Part shown: one piece after another, positions 54,358-62,234 of the stretch | Layout of the letters: each line of letters opens with the position of its first letter | How positions within the stretch are numbered: position 1 is the stretch's first letter | From: JBLNDJ01 sp050261515 | GTDB taxonomy: Bacteria; Acidobacteriota; Terriglobia; Bryobacterales; Bryobacteraceae | Reading direction: 5' to 3' | DNA length: 64,000 nt | Assembly (NCBI GenBank): GCA_050261515.1 | Contig: JBLNDJ010000058.1 | Span: 117,323 to 181,322 of the forward strand | The notes under the pieces: model-generated | Seen by the model: the letters and a program-made list of their open reading frames with translations, nothing else | Told to the model about the DNA's origin: nothing | Databases searched by the model: none | Position numbers and translations under genes: made by a program

Positions 54358-55986
54358 ATGACCTCCTTCAGCGAGCTGGTGCGTCACTTCTTCGGCCGGT
54401 TCTTCGACAAAGAGTCCCTCTCGCCCCAGGGCGAGACGGAAACTAACCTCATTCAGATCCTGTCTCTGCTCGCAGTTCCCGGGCTGTTTATTGCGTTCTG
54501 GATCCTGCCCCGCGCGCCCATCACCGGGTGGCCGCTCATCGCCGAGCGGTATTTCTTCGTGTCGTACCCGATGATCATGATGGGCTTCGCGATGGTGTTC
54601 GAGTGGGACGCTCTGTTCCCCGACCGCCGCGACTACCTCATTCTCACGCCGCTTCCCATCCGCCTGTCGGCGATCTTCGGCGCGAAGCTCGCGGCGCTTT
54701 GCATCTTTCTCGCGCTCTTCGCCGTAGATGTGAACATTTTCGGAATCCTGCTCTTTCCGGGGATCTCCGGCGCCCCGGATTATCGCAACGCACTGCTGGC
54801 GCACGTTGTGGCCGTGCTCGCCGGTACGCTGTTCATGGCGCTGGCGGCCGCGGCGATCCAGGGAATCCTCATCGCCTTCCTCAGCGACAAGATGTTCCGC
54901 CGCGTTTCGTCTGCGTTGCAGGCGCTTTTAATGGGGCTACTCGTGATGACGCTCTTTCTCCACCCGTTCATCGTGAGCCACCTGCGGTCGCTCGTCGAGC
55001 GCTCGAGCCCCGCGCTGGCCTGGTTCCCGCCGTTCTGGTTCCTCGGCTTGTATGAGTGGATCTACCCGGCGGGCCCGACTCCGGTCGCGCTCGGCGACCT
55101 GAGTCTGAGGGCCGTCCAGGCGCTTGCGATCGCAGCAGCCACGTTCCTGTTCACCTATGTCGCGGGGTATCGGCGTCATTCCCGGCGGGCGGCCGACACC
55201 GTCGAGACGAATCCTGCGGGTCCTGGCCGGCTCATGAAGGCGGCAAGCGCGCTGCTCGACCGCACCGTCCTGACCCACCCGCTCCAGCGTGCGGCCTTTC
55301 ACTTTATCAGCCAGACCATCGCGCGCAGCTTGAAGCACCGGCTGTTCCTGGCGACCTACGGAGGATTCGGCGCGGCGATCGCGGCGAGCAGCCTTGGTTC
55401 CGGCCGCTCGGGCCTGCTGCCGCTGCCGCTCACGCTCTCCTTCTTCCTCGTCTCCGGTTTGCGCGCGGCATTCAATTTCCCGTCGGAACTGCGCGCCAAC
55501 TGGGTTTTCCAGGTCACGGACCGCGAGGACCGCACCGAGTGCCTCGCGGCAACGCGCAAGTGGATCGTCATCTGCGGCATCCTGCCGCTGTTCGCGCTCG
55601 TCGCTCCCGTGGAGTTCGCGGCGTTCCCATGGACCACCGCGCTGTTTCACCTCGCCTTCGGCATCACGCTCTCCGTAGTGCTGATGCAGATCATGTTTTT
55701 CACCTTCCGCAAGGTGCCGTTCACATGCTCCTATTTTCCGGGCAAGGTGAACCTGGTCTGGCTCTCCGTGCTGTACCTTTACGGCTTCACGACATACAGC
55801 TACACGATGTCCGGCCTGGAGGGATGGCTTGCGGAAGCGCCCCTTCGCGCGGTGGTATTCTTCGGCCTCGCCGTTGTGGCGTGCCGGACGCTGGCGCGCT
55901 GGCGGGAGCGCGAGGTGGGTATCATGCTCTCTCTGGATTTCGAGGACACGCCGGACCCCGTCGTTCGCACCCTCGATCTGAGTTAG
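54358..55986 (+). CDS. large ABC-2-like permease, uncharacterised
   Basis: A 542-aa polytopic protein with about 12 helices. It opens with a soluble SFSELVRHFFGRFFDKESLSPQ segment, followed by a first group of six helices (about 30-275), a hydrophilic loop (about 280-325) with RTVLTHPLQRAAFHFISQTIARSLKHR, and a second group (about 330-520). The size is roughly double a normal ABC-2 permease, suggesting a fused pair. The ATPase immediately upstream makes this a two-gene exporter. No substrate gene is adjacent. Confidence 0.75.
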   Translation: MTSFSELVRHFFGRFFDKESLSPQGETETNLIQILSLLAVPGLFIAFWILPRAPITGWPLIAERYFFVSYPMIMMGFAMVFEWDALFPDRRDYLILTPLPIRLSAIFGAKLAALCIFLALFAVDVNIFGILLFPGISGAPDYRNALLAHVVAVLAGTLFMALAAAAIQGILIAFLSDKMFRRVSSALQALLMGLLVMTLFLHPFIVSHLRSLVERSSPALAWFPPFWFLGLYEWIYPAGPTPVALGDLSLRAVQALAIAAATFLFTYVAGYRRHSRRAADTVETNPAGPGRLMKAASALLDRTVLTHPLQRAAFHFISQTIARSLKHRLFLATYGGFGAAIAASSLGSGRSGLLPLPLTLSFFLVSGLRAAFNFPSELRANWVFQVTDREDRTECLAATRKWIVICGILPLFALVAPVEFAAFPWTTALFHLAFGITLSVVLMQIMFFTFRKVPFTCSYFPGKVNLVWLSVLYLYGFTTYSYTMSGLEGWLAEAPLRAVVFFGLAVVACRTLARWREREVGIMLSLDFEDTPDPVVRTLDLS

Positions 55987-56017
55987 CGACTAGAGCCGCG
56001 AGCCTGGGTCAAAAATT

Positions 56018-56094
56018 TGGGGTGGGTGACGGGATTTGAACCCGCGACATTCGGAACCACAATCCGACGCTCTACCAACTGAGCTACACCCACC
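56018..56094 (-). tRNA. tRNA-His (GTG)
   Basis: A full cloverleaf on the minus strand. The acceptor stem GTGGGTG pairs with CACCCAC, with an encoded G at -1 (56094) opposite discriminator C73, the tRNA-His identity pair. D arm GCTC-GAGC; anticodon stem TCGGA-TCCGA with loop TTGTGGT (anticodon at 56058-56060); T arm with TTCAAAT. The CCA end is encoded (56018-56020). Confidence 0.96.
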
Positions 56095-56110
56095 GCAAGC
56101 GTGGAGAATA

Positions 56111-57133
56111 TCAGTGTAGCATGCGCCGCTTCGCCAGCAGCGACCAGATCGCGCGTGCTTCGTCGGCCAGTTCCGCGAACTGCTCGGGATAGAGCGACTG
56201 CGCGCCGTCCGAAAGCGCGCGTTCGGGATTCGGGTGCACTTCGACGATCAGGCCCGCCGCGCCGGCCGCGATCGCGGCCAGCCCCATCGGGTGGACCTTG
56301 TCGCGCTTGCCCGTGCCGTGGCTCGGGTCCACGACGATGGGCAGGTGGCTCACGCGCTCGACGGCCGGTACCACGCTCAAATCGAGCGTGTTTCGCGTAT
56401 GGTCGGCGAACGTGCGAACGCCGCGCTCGCACAGCACCACCTTGTAGTTCCCTTCCGACATGACGTACTCCGCCGCCATCAGGAACTCATCGAGCGTGGC
56501 CGCGATGCCGCGCTTCAGCAGCACCGGCAGCTTCCCGCGGCCTGCGCGCCGCAGCAGCGAAAAATTCTGCATGTTGCGCGCGCCGATCTGCACGCAGTCG
56601 GCGTATTGCTCGACGCGGTCGAACGTCTCGACGTCGATCGCTTCGGTGACGATGCCGAGCCCGGTTTCCGCCCGCGCTTCGGCAAGCAGCTTGAGCCCTT
56701 CCTCGGCCAGGCCCTGGAACGCGTAGGGCGAGGTGCGCGGCTTGTAGGCGCCGCCGCGGAGCAGTTGCGCGCCGGCGGCCTTGACCGCGCGGGCAGCCGT
56801 CAGGATCTGCTCGCGGCTTTCGACCGAGCACGGCCCGGCGCACAGGACCAGGTCCGGTCCCCCGATGCGCGCGCCCGCGATCTCGACGACTGTGTTATCC
56901 GGCTTCACCTCGCGGCTGACGAGCTTGTACGCCTTCGAAACCGGGATGGCCTCGGCCACGCCGGGCAGGTGTTCGAACTCGCAGGCGTCGATGGGGCCCC
57001 GATTGCCCGTGATGCCGATCGCGATTCGCTGCGCGCCAGGCACGATGTGCGGGCGGAACCCGAGGCTTTCGATTCTCTCGCAGACGCGGGCGACGTCCTG
57101 CTCGCTCGCCTGCGCGCGCATCACAATCAGCAT
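56111..57133 (-). CDS. aroF: 3-deoxy-7-phosphoheptulonate synthase
   Basis: A 340-aa DAHP synthase joining phosphoenolpyruvate and erythrose 4-phosphate, the first shikimate step. The N-terminal 75 residues form a ferredoxin-like regulatory domain (MLIVMRAQASEQDVARVCERI, IGITGNRG), as in Thermotoga-type enzymes. The catalytic barrel has AGPCSVESREQ, LLRGGAYKPRTSPYAFQG, QIGARNMQNF, VLLKRGIAATLDEF and VDPSHGTGKRD. It ends 17 nt from the tRNA gene. TACACT is 6 nt before the ATG. Confidence 0.95.
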   Translation of the reverse strand: MLIVMRAQASEQDVARVCERIESLGFRPHIVPGAQRIAIGITGNRGPIDACEFEHLPGVAEAIPVSKAYKLVSREVKPDNTVVEIAGARIGGPDLVLCAGPCSVESREQILTAARAVKAAGAQLLRGGAYKPRTSPYAFQGLAEEGLKLLAEARAETGLGIVTEAIDVETFDRVEQYADCVQIGARNMQNFSLLRRAGRGKLPVLLKRGIAATLDEFLMAAEYVMSEGNYKVVLCERGVRTFADHTRNTLDLSVVPAVERVSHLPIVVDPSHGTGKRDKVHPMGLAAIAAGAAGLIVEVHPNPERALSDGAQSLYPEQFAELADEARAIWSLLAKRRMLH

Positions 57134-57139
57134 TCGAAC

Positions 57140-57145
57140 AGTGTA
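57140..57145 (-). promoter_or_regulatory. -10 element of aroF
   Basis: TACACT on the minus strand, then GTTCGA and the ATG at 57133: 6-nt spacing. Confidence 0.4.
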
Positions 57146-57158
57146 GCGTGACGCCCGC

Positions 57159-57164
57159 TATCAT
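57159..57164 (+). promoter_or_regulatory. -10 element of the DUF1028 gene
   Basis: TATCAT, 6 nt before the ATG at 57171; the divergent aroF -10 is 13 nt away. Confidence 0.35.
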
Positions 57165-57170
57165 CGAGAA

Positions 57171-58139
57171 ATGACGATGCGCTTCTCCGGTTTGCTGCTC
57201 GCCTGCGCGCTCGCCGCGCCGGCGGTCGAGCGGCCCGTTCACACGTTCTCGATCGTGGCGCGCGACCCGGCGACGGGCGAACTCGGCGTGGCGGTGCAAT
57301 CGCACTGGTTCTCGGTGGGTTCGACGGTCGTGTGGGCCGAGGCGGGCGTGGGCGCGGTGGCGACGCAGTCGTTCGTCGAGCCGGCCTACGGGCCGCTCGG
57401 GCTCGGCCTGATGCGCGGCGGCAAGAGCGCGCCCGAGGCTCTGAAGGCGCTGCTCGCGGCCGACGAGGACCGCGACGTGCGGCAGGTCGCCATGATCGAC
57501 GCCCACGGGCGCGTGAACGCGCACACCGGCGCCAGATGCATCGCCGCGGCCGGGCAGCACGTCGGCGCGAACTACTCCGTGCAGGCCAACATGATGGGGA
57601 AGCCGTCCGTGTGGCCCGCGATGGCGCGCGCCTTCGAATCCGCGCCCGGCGACCTGGCGGACCGCCTGATCGCCGCGCTCGACGCCGCCCAGCGCGAAGG
57701 CGGCGACCTGCGCGGGAGGCAGTCGGCGGCGATCCTGATCGTGAAAGGGCAATCAAGCGGACGCCCCTGGGCGGACCGCGTGGTCGATCTGCGCGTCGAA
57801 GACCACGCGGACCCCATCGCCGAGCTGAAGCGCTTGCTCCGCGTCAAGCGCGCCTACGACCACATGGACGCGGGCGACGCCTGCTCGACGAAGCAGGACT
57901 GGGCCTGCGCCGAGCGCGAGTACGGCGCGGCGGAGCGCATGCTGCCGGGCAACGCCGAAGTCGTCTTCTGGCACGCCGTGACGCTCGCGACGGCGGGGAA
58001 GGCGGACCGGGCGCTGCCGCTGTTCCGCAGCGTTTTCGCGAAAGAGCCCCAGTGGAAGGAACTTCTCACGCGCCTGCCCGCCGCGGGCCTGCTGCCCGGC
58101 GACAAGGACCTGATCAGGAAGATTCTGGCGCAGCAATAA
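57171..58139 (+). CDS. DUF1028 family Ntn-hydrolase-like protein
   Basis: A 322-aa exported protein: signal peptide about 1-19 (FSGLLLACALAAPA), then the DUF1028 domain (about 22-225) with HTFSIVARDPATGELGVAV, VGAVATQSFVEPAYG, GKSAPEALKALLAAD and GANYSVQANMM. The Ntn-hydrolase-like family is of unknown substrate. The C-terminal 95 residues are TPR-like (CAEREYGAAERMLPGNAEVVFWHAVTLATAGKADRAL). Isolated gene, terminated by a palindrome. Confidence 0.83.
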   Translation: MTMRFSGLLLACALAAPAVERPVHTFSIVARDPATGELGVAVQSHWFSVGSTVVWAEAGVGAVATQSFVEPAYGPLGLGLMRGGKSAPEALKALLAADEDRDVRQVAMIDAHGRVNAHTGARCIAAAGQHVGANYSVQANMMGKPSVWPAMARAFESAPGDLADRLIAALDAAQREGGDLRGRQSAAILIVKGQSSGRPWADRVVDLRVEDHADPIAELKRLLRVKRAYDHMDAGDACSTKQDWACAEREYGAAERMLPGNAEVVFWHAVTLATAGKADRALPLFRSVFAKEPQWKELLTRLPAAGLLPGDKDLIRKILAQQ

Positions 58140-58142
58140 CTA

Positions 58143-58165
58143 AAAAAGGGGACAGTCCCCTTTTT
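58143..58165. terminator. perfect 23-nt palindrome between convergent genes
   Basis: AAAAAGGGGAC-A-GTCCCCTTTTT lies 4 nt after one stop and 8 nt before the other. With A- and T-tracts it can terminate in both directions. The GGGGACAG core is shared with the REP-like element at 49841. Confidence 0.7.
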
Positions 58166-58172
58166 GATGGAA

Positions 58173-58586
58173 TCATCCGAGCCCGCGCAGCAGGGTCAAT
58201 GCCGTCGAGTGCGCCATAACCACGTTCGGGTCGCGCTGGAGTGCCTCCAGGTAGCGCGTTTCGAATGCCGTGCCGGTCTGGCCGGGGGTGAGCATTTGCC
58301 TGGCGCGCGCCACCAGGCGGTCGGCCTCGGCGCGGTCCGGCGGATCCTCGGCTTCCAGGCGCTCGTCGATGAACACGACGAGCTGCGACAACTCGCGCAG
58401 CCAGGTGAACGCCGGGTCGTTCAGCAAAAGCTCGAGGAAGCGGCCTTGAGAAGGAATGCGCTCGATGTCGCGCTCATACTGGCTCCGCTCGCTGGCGAGC
58501 AGCGCCGAGTGCAGCCGCAGCAGCCCGTTCCGTAACGCGGTGAGACGATCTCGCGAGTCCCCGTCCGGTGTCATTTCTTTCACCAT
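58173..58586 (-). CDS. hypothetical soluble protein
   Basis: A 137-aa, all-helical, acidic protein (ERSQYERDIERIPSQGRFLELLLNDPAFTWLRELSQLVVFIDERLE) with no signal peptide. This pattern (helical, with LLNDPAFTWLRELSQLI) recurs in small cytoplasmic proteins of Acidobacteriota and Proteobacteria, but no function is known. A second ATG at 58574 is possible. Confidence 0.65.
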   Translation of the reverse strand: MVKEMTPDGDSRDRLTALRNGLLRLHSALLASERSQYERDIERIPSQGRFLELLLNDPAFTWLRELSQLVVFIDERLEAEDPPDRAEADRLVARARQMLTPGQTGTAFETRYLEALQRDPNVVMAHSTALTLLRGLG

Positions 58587-58601
58587 AGCAAAGGGTCACG
58601 C

Positions 58602-58607
58602 TACAAT
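58602..58607 (+). promoter_or_regulatory. -10 element of the CrtO-like gene
   Basis: TACAAT, 7 nt before GTG 58615, supporting that start. Confidence 0.4.
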
Positions 58608-58614
58608 CGGCGAA

Positions 58615-59169
58615 GTGCGTTCTTTGCGGACCGATGTGCTCGCCGCGGCGTGGTCGAGCCTGACGCTGGCGGCCTGGATCGCGCCCCTCACCGCGGCCGA
58701 TTTCTGGACCGCGCCCGTCGCGGCGTCCGCAGCCGCCGGCCTCGCCGCCGGAGCGTTCTTCCCGCGCCGGTGGCTGCGCACACGGGATGCCGCACGCACC
58801 ACACGCGCCTGCGAACGCCTCGGGGTCCGCCGCTTCAAGACGGTGGTCGTCTTCGGCGATCTCATGAACCGCGCGCTCGCCGGCCTCGGCTGGTCGCGCC
58901 CGTTCCCCTACACGCCCGAGCGCCTCGAGCGCTGGATGCTTTGGACGCGCGTGACCGAGCGCATCCACTGGGCGTGGCTCGCGGGCTCGCTCCCGGCCGT
59001 CTGGGCGGCGTTCCACGCCGGCGAGCACTGGCTCGGGGCCTACGTGCTCTGCGGCAACGTGCCGTTCAACGTGTATCCCATCCTGCTTCAGCGCTACACG
59101 CGCGCGCGGCTCGGGCGCATCCAGGCGCGCCTCGCCATCGACCCCGCCGCCGCGCTGCGGGCGGAGTGA
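58615..59169 (+). CDS. membrane protein of the CrtO-like acyltransferase family
   Basis: A 184-aa protein. Two or three helices (about 8-22, 28-45 and 120-160) surround VRRFKTVVVFGDLMNRAL and a C-terminal NVPFNVYPILLQRYTRARL. The FN-x-YPIxLQRYxRxR motif is shared with glycosyl-4,4'-diaponeurosporenoate acyltransferases, the staphyloxanthin enzyme CrtO, but no carotenoid genes are nearby, so the substrate here is probably a different lipid. The family call rests on this motif. Confidence 0.5.
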   Translation: MRSLRTDVLAAAWSSLTLAAWIAPLTAADFWTAPVAASAAAGLAAGAFFPRRWLRTRDAARTTRACERLGVRRFKTVVVFGDLMNRALAGLGWSRPFPYTPERLERWMLWTRVTERIHWAWLAGSLPAVWAAFHAGEHWLGAYVLCGNVPFNVYPILLQRYTRARLGRIQARLAIDPAAALRAE

Positions 59170-59176
59170 CCTGCGT

Positions 59177-59182
59177 TACAAT
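59177..59182 (+). promoter_or_regulatory. -10 element of the S41-like gene
   Basis: TACAAT, 19 nt before the ATG at 59202; predicted leader about 12 nt with no Shine-Dalgarno. Confidence 0.35.
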
Positions 59183-59201
59183 AGGCTCAAGTACCACCCC
59201 T

Positions 59202-60524
59202 ATGAGCAGCCGTGTCCGAACGCTCGTCATTACGCTATCCACGCTGATCGCCGCCGTCCTTCTGATGGGCGCGGTGTTGGCCCGGAATAACAACAACAAC
59301 GACGCCGCGTACCGCCAGCTCGGCGTCTACACCGACGTTCTCGCGCGCATCAAGAGCGACTACGTCGAGGAGCCCGATCTCAAGAGCGTCACGCTAGGCG
59401 CCATTAACGGTTTGCTCGAATCGGTGGACCCCTTTGCGAGCTACCTCAACGCCGACCAGTACAAGGAATATCTCAAGAATAAGGACGCTTACAAAGGCGG
59501 CGTCGGCCTCGTGCTGTCGAAGCGTTTCGGATACGTGGGCGTCGTGGATGTCGTCCCCGGCTCGCCCGCCGCGAAGGCCGGCCTCACCACCGGCGACATG
59601 ATCGAGAGCATCCGCGGCATCGCCACGCGCGACATGCCGCTCGCCTACGCCGGCATGCTGCTCGAAGGCAAGCCCGGAACGTCCGTCGAAATCTCGGTGC
59701 TCGCCATGCGCCATCCCGAGCCGAAGAAGATAACCCTCACCCGCACCGTTGTGCAGTATCCGCGCGTCTCGGGGAAGATCATGCAGGGTGACGTCGGCTA
59801 TATCCAGGTGCCCGCCATCGTCTCCGGCACCGCTGCGGAAGTCGCGAGCACCGTCAAGAGCCTCGAAGGGCAGGGCGCGAAGAAACTGCTGCTCGACCTG
59901 CGCTACTGCGGCACGGGAACGCCTGAGGAAGGCATCGCGCTCGCGAACCTGTTCCAGGACGAAGGGCTGGTCACCTACGTCCAGGGCCAGCGCTATCAGC
60001 GCAAGGATTTCAAGGCCGATCCCGCGAAGGCCGTCACGAAGCTGCCCGTCGTGGTTCTGACCAACCGCGGCACTGCGGGCGGCGCCGAGATCGCCGCCGC
60101 CGCGCTGCTCGATTCCAAGCGCGCCGAAGTCGTCGGCGAGCGCAGCTATGGAGACGCGGCCATCCGCCAGGCCATCACGATGGACGACGGCGGAGCGATC
60201 ATCCTCTCGGTGGCGAAGTATTATTCGCCGAGCGGCAAGGCCATCCAGGATGTGGGCGTGACCCCGACCGTGCAGGTCGCCGAGGCCGAGCCCGTCGCGG
60301 ATCTCGAGGACGGCGGAGACGAAGAGGAGCCCGAAGCGGTCGCTCCGGAGCCCTCGCCCGAAAAACCGGGCGAAGACCCGATCCTGAAGAAGGGTCTCGA
60401 GGTGCTCGCCAAAGGCGTCCCGGCCGGCACTGCCGCGCAGTCGGCTCCGAAGAACAACGAGCCGCCGCCGGTCCACATGATGCCGCCCAATACGCCTTCG
60501 CACGTCCCCGCCCCGCAGCACTAA
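59202..60524 (+). CDS. S41 (C-terminal processing) peptidase homologue, catalytic dyad lost
   Basis: A 440-aa exported protein with an N-terminal anchor (9-26), an N-terminal helical part, a PDZ domain (about 95-180, GGVGLVLSKRFGYVGVVDVVPGSPAAKAGLTTGD) and an S41 domain (about 190-355). Active CtpA-type enzymes read GSASASE or GTASASE with the nucleophile Ser; here it is GTAGGAE, giving G293. The catalytic Lys normally 25 residues later in FGKG is D318 in SYGDAA. It keeps the fold signature NRGTAGGAEIAAAALLDSKRAEVVGE. A 90-residue acidic, Pro-rich tail follows. It is probably a non-proteolytic PDZ scaffold or regulator. Confidence 0.85.
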   Translation: MSSRVRTLVITLSTLIAAVLLMGAVLARNNNNNDAAYRQLGVYTDVLARIKSDYVEEPDLKSVTLGAINGLLESVDPFASYLNADQYKEYLKNKDAYKGGVGLVLSKRFGYVGVVDVVPGSPAAKAGLTTGDMIESIRGIATRDMPLAYAGMLLEGKPGTSVEISVLAMRHPEPKKITLTRTVVQYPRVSGKIMQGDVGYIQVPAIVSGTAAEVASTVKSLEGQGAKKLLLDLRYCGTGTPEEGIALANLFQDEGLVTYVQGQRYQRKDFKADPAKAVTKLPVVVLTNRGTAGGAEIAAAALLDSKRAEVVGERSYGDAAIRQAITMDDGGAIILSVAKYYSPSGKAIQDVGVTPTVQVAEAEPVADLEDGGDEEEPEAVAPEPSPEKPGEDPILKKGLEVLAKGVPAGTAAQSAPKNNEPPPVHMMPPNTPSHVPAPQH

Positions 60525-60530
60525 CCCTTC

Positions 60531-60550
60531 GGGGCGGTTGTCAAACCCGC
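60531..60550. repeat. REP-like element related to 9669
   Basis: GGGGCGGTTGTCAAACCCGC resembles the unit at 9669-9689 (GGGGCAGGTTGCCAAACCTGC), keeping GGTTG-CAAACC inverted arms. It starts 7 nt past the S41-like stop. Confidence 0.45.
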
Positions 60551-60570
60551 GGCCGGCTCTCTGGCCGGCC
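60551..60570 (+). terminator. GC-rich hairpin after the S41-like gene
   Basis: GGCCGGC (60551-60557) pairs with GCCGGCC (60564-60570) around a 6-nt loop. No U-tract, so strength is uncertain. Confidence 0.4.
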
Positions 60571-60580
60571 CTGCCGGCGC

Positions 60581-60586
60581 TATAAT
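60581..60586 (+). promoter_or_regulatory. -10 element of the FmdB-like gene
   Basis: A perfect TATAAT, 24 nt before the ATG at 60611; the leader would be about 17 nt and contains only weak GTAAGAA. Confidence 0.45.
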
Positions 60587-60610
60587 GTACTAAGAGTCTT
60601 GTAAGAAAAT

Positions 60611-60913
60611 ATGCCACTCTACGAATACGAATGCCATAAGTGCGGGCAGGTGTTCGAGGTTATGCAGAAATTCTCGGACGCGCCGCTCAAAATCCACACC
60701 GGATGTGGTGGCGGCGTCGAGCGGCTCCTGTCAGCGCCTGCTTTCCACTTCAAGGGAAGCGGTTGGTACATCACGGACTACGCCAAGAAGAACGGAAGCA
60801 GCGCCGCGAGCACCAAGTCCGACAGCGCCGCTTCGAACCACGACGAAACCAAGACGGAGACGAAGTCCGAGTCGAAACCGGCCGCGACCGCCGAGTCCGC
60901 GCCCAAGAGCTAG
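60611..60913 (+). CDS. FmdB-type zinc ribbon protein
   Basis: A 100-aa protein with an FmdB/CxxC-CxxC regulatory ribbon at the N-terminus (MPLYEYECHKCGQVFEVMQKF, GGGVERLLSAPAFHFKGSGWYITDYAKKN) and a low-complexity Ser/Thr/Lys/Glu tail (60-100). The second half of the ribbon reads HTGCGG, with a single Cys instead of the usual CPxCG, so zinc binding may be by CxxC plus His and Cys. The family's role is poorly known. It overlaps the convergent PAP2 gene by 4 nt. Confidence 0.82.
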   Translation: MPLYEYECHKCGQVFEVMQKFSDAPLKIHTGCGGGVERLLSAPAFHFKGSGWYITDYAKKNGSSAASTKSDSAASNHDETKTETKSESKPAATAESAPKS

Positions 60914-61755
60914 CGCCGGCCGCGTTCGCAAGCGGCCGCAATCGCCTGGGCCAGAACGCCGACTCCGAAACCAGCCAGCGCATCCGCCAGGTAGTGATAC
61001 CGCCCGTAGACCGTCGCCGTAGCGATCAGGGTCGCCAGCGCCACCAGGAACCTCCCCACCCACGGGTGCTCCGGCAGCGCGCCGATCATCGCGAAGGCGC
61101 ACGAGAACGCGCCCGACACGTGTGCGCTCGGGAACACGCTCGTGTGTATCCCGTAGCCGCCGAGCAGCCACCAGTTGAACCGGCGGATCAGCGTGTCATA
61201 GGCGGGAAAATCCTGCCCCGGGAAAACCGTGCGCGGCGGCTCGGACGGAAAATACGGAAACATCGCGTAAACCAGCAGCACGCCCAACGCCGCGCGCAAC
61301 AGCAGCGCCTGCGACCGCGCGGACTTGCGGTACACATACAACATTGCAAGCGAAAACGCCGGAACCGCGTACACCAGGCAGTAGGCCAATTCGAGCACGG
61401 AAGGAAACACCGGCCCGGCCACCTCGATCAGGCGCTTCAACCCGAGATCGTTCAGCAGCGCCTTATCCCAGCCTTCGAAGAGGTTCTCGAGCCGGTAGGT
61501 ATGCCGCGACGGCGCAAACCACCCCATTTCCCTATACGCCAGCAGGAACAGAGACAGCGGATACCAGTCCCGCAGCACCCGCAGGAACTCCACGTGCCGC
61601 AGCGATTCGGCCCACGCGAGAAGAACGAGCCCCCCGATGACGACCGTGTTCAAAGCGATCGTCACAACCGGTATCGGCGGGCGCAGCGGAAGGATCAGGG
61701 CAAGCGCGGCCGTGTAGACAAAGTACCCGGCCACCACCCATTCGGCTTGGCGCAT
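60910..61755 (-). CDS. PAP2 superfamily membrane phosphatase
   Basis: A 281-aa protein with about six helices and the PAP2 active site in its second half: SVFPSAHVSGAFS (phosphatase His) and YGRYHYLADALAGFG (second catalytic His with Asp). The first motif region, near FPSEPPRTVFPGQ, is compatible. The GRYHYLAD form is seen in inositol-phosphoceramide-synthase-like and undecaprenyl-pyrophosphate phosphatase-like members. It probably acts on a membrane lipid phosphate. ATG overlaps the upstream stop. Confidence 0.85.
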   Translation of the reverse strand: MRQAEWVVAGYFVYTAALALILPLRPPIPVVTIALNTVVIGGLVLLAWAESLRHVEFLRVLRDWYPLSLFLLAYREMGWFAPSRHTYRLENLFEGWDKALLNDLGLKRLIEVAGPVFPSVLELAYCLVYAVPAFSLAMLYVYRKSARSQALLLRAALGVLLVYAMFPYFPSEPPRTVFPGQDFPAYDTLIRRFNWWLLGGYGIHTSVFPSAHVSGAFSCAFAMIGALPEHPWVGRFLVALATLIATATVYGRYHYLADALAGFGVGVLAQAIAAACERGRR

Positions 61756-62123
61756 TATTTTTCCGAAGTCGCCGCGCGTGTCTTCTGATAGGCGGCCTGA
61801 AGGTCCCCGAGCACGCCCGGATCGCCCTTCGCCAGCCCGCCGATGATCTTATCGCGAGACTGAAGAATCTCGTCGAATGCCGGCCTGTACTCCGGAGCCT
61901 CAGCTCCGGCGCGCTGCAATTGTGCAAAGAACTGCGCGCACGTCTGAGCCGCCAGCCCGTAGTTCTTCTGCGCGGCCTGTATATAAGCGAGCGCCGCCAG
62001 GTCCCGCAACTGCGCGCCCGTCAATTCCGACTCGAGCTTCGTGCGGCTGCAATACTGAGGAACGAAACCGCCCAGGAACGCGGCGGCAATCAGCACAGCG
62101 ATCAACCCGATCTTCTTCGCCAT
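61755..62123 (-). CDS. small membrane-anchored protein, hypothetical
   Basis: A 122-aa protein: one N-terminal helix (about 5-22, IGLIAVLIAAAFLGGFVP) followed by a helical soluble part with repeated short Ala-rich helices (DLAALAYIQAAQKNYGLAAQTCAQFFAQLQRA), TPR-like in appearance. No family. It shares its last base with the first base of the PAP2 start codon, so the pair is co-expressed. Confidence 0.65.
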   Translation of the reverse strand: MAKKIGLIAVLIAAAFLGGFVPQYCSRTKLESELTGAQLRDLAALAYIQAAQKNYGLAAQTCAQFFAQLQRAGAEAPEYRPAFDEILQSRDKIIGGLAKGDPGVLGDLQAAYQKTRAATSEK

Positions 62124-62234
62124 GGCGCCTGCTTACTTAATAGATAGCAGGAACCATACCCCAACACACCCCGGCAGCGCCCATCCAGGCGCGTTCGCAC
62201 GCTCCGCAAGGCCTCGAGCTCGGAGCGCGGAAGT

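Noticed and set aside
60910..61755. Membrane protein considered as an exosortase for the PEP-CTERM protein
   Set aside because: It has the PAP2 His motifs (PSAH, GRYHYLAD) and lacks an exosortase Cys/Arg arrangement.
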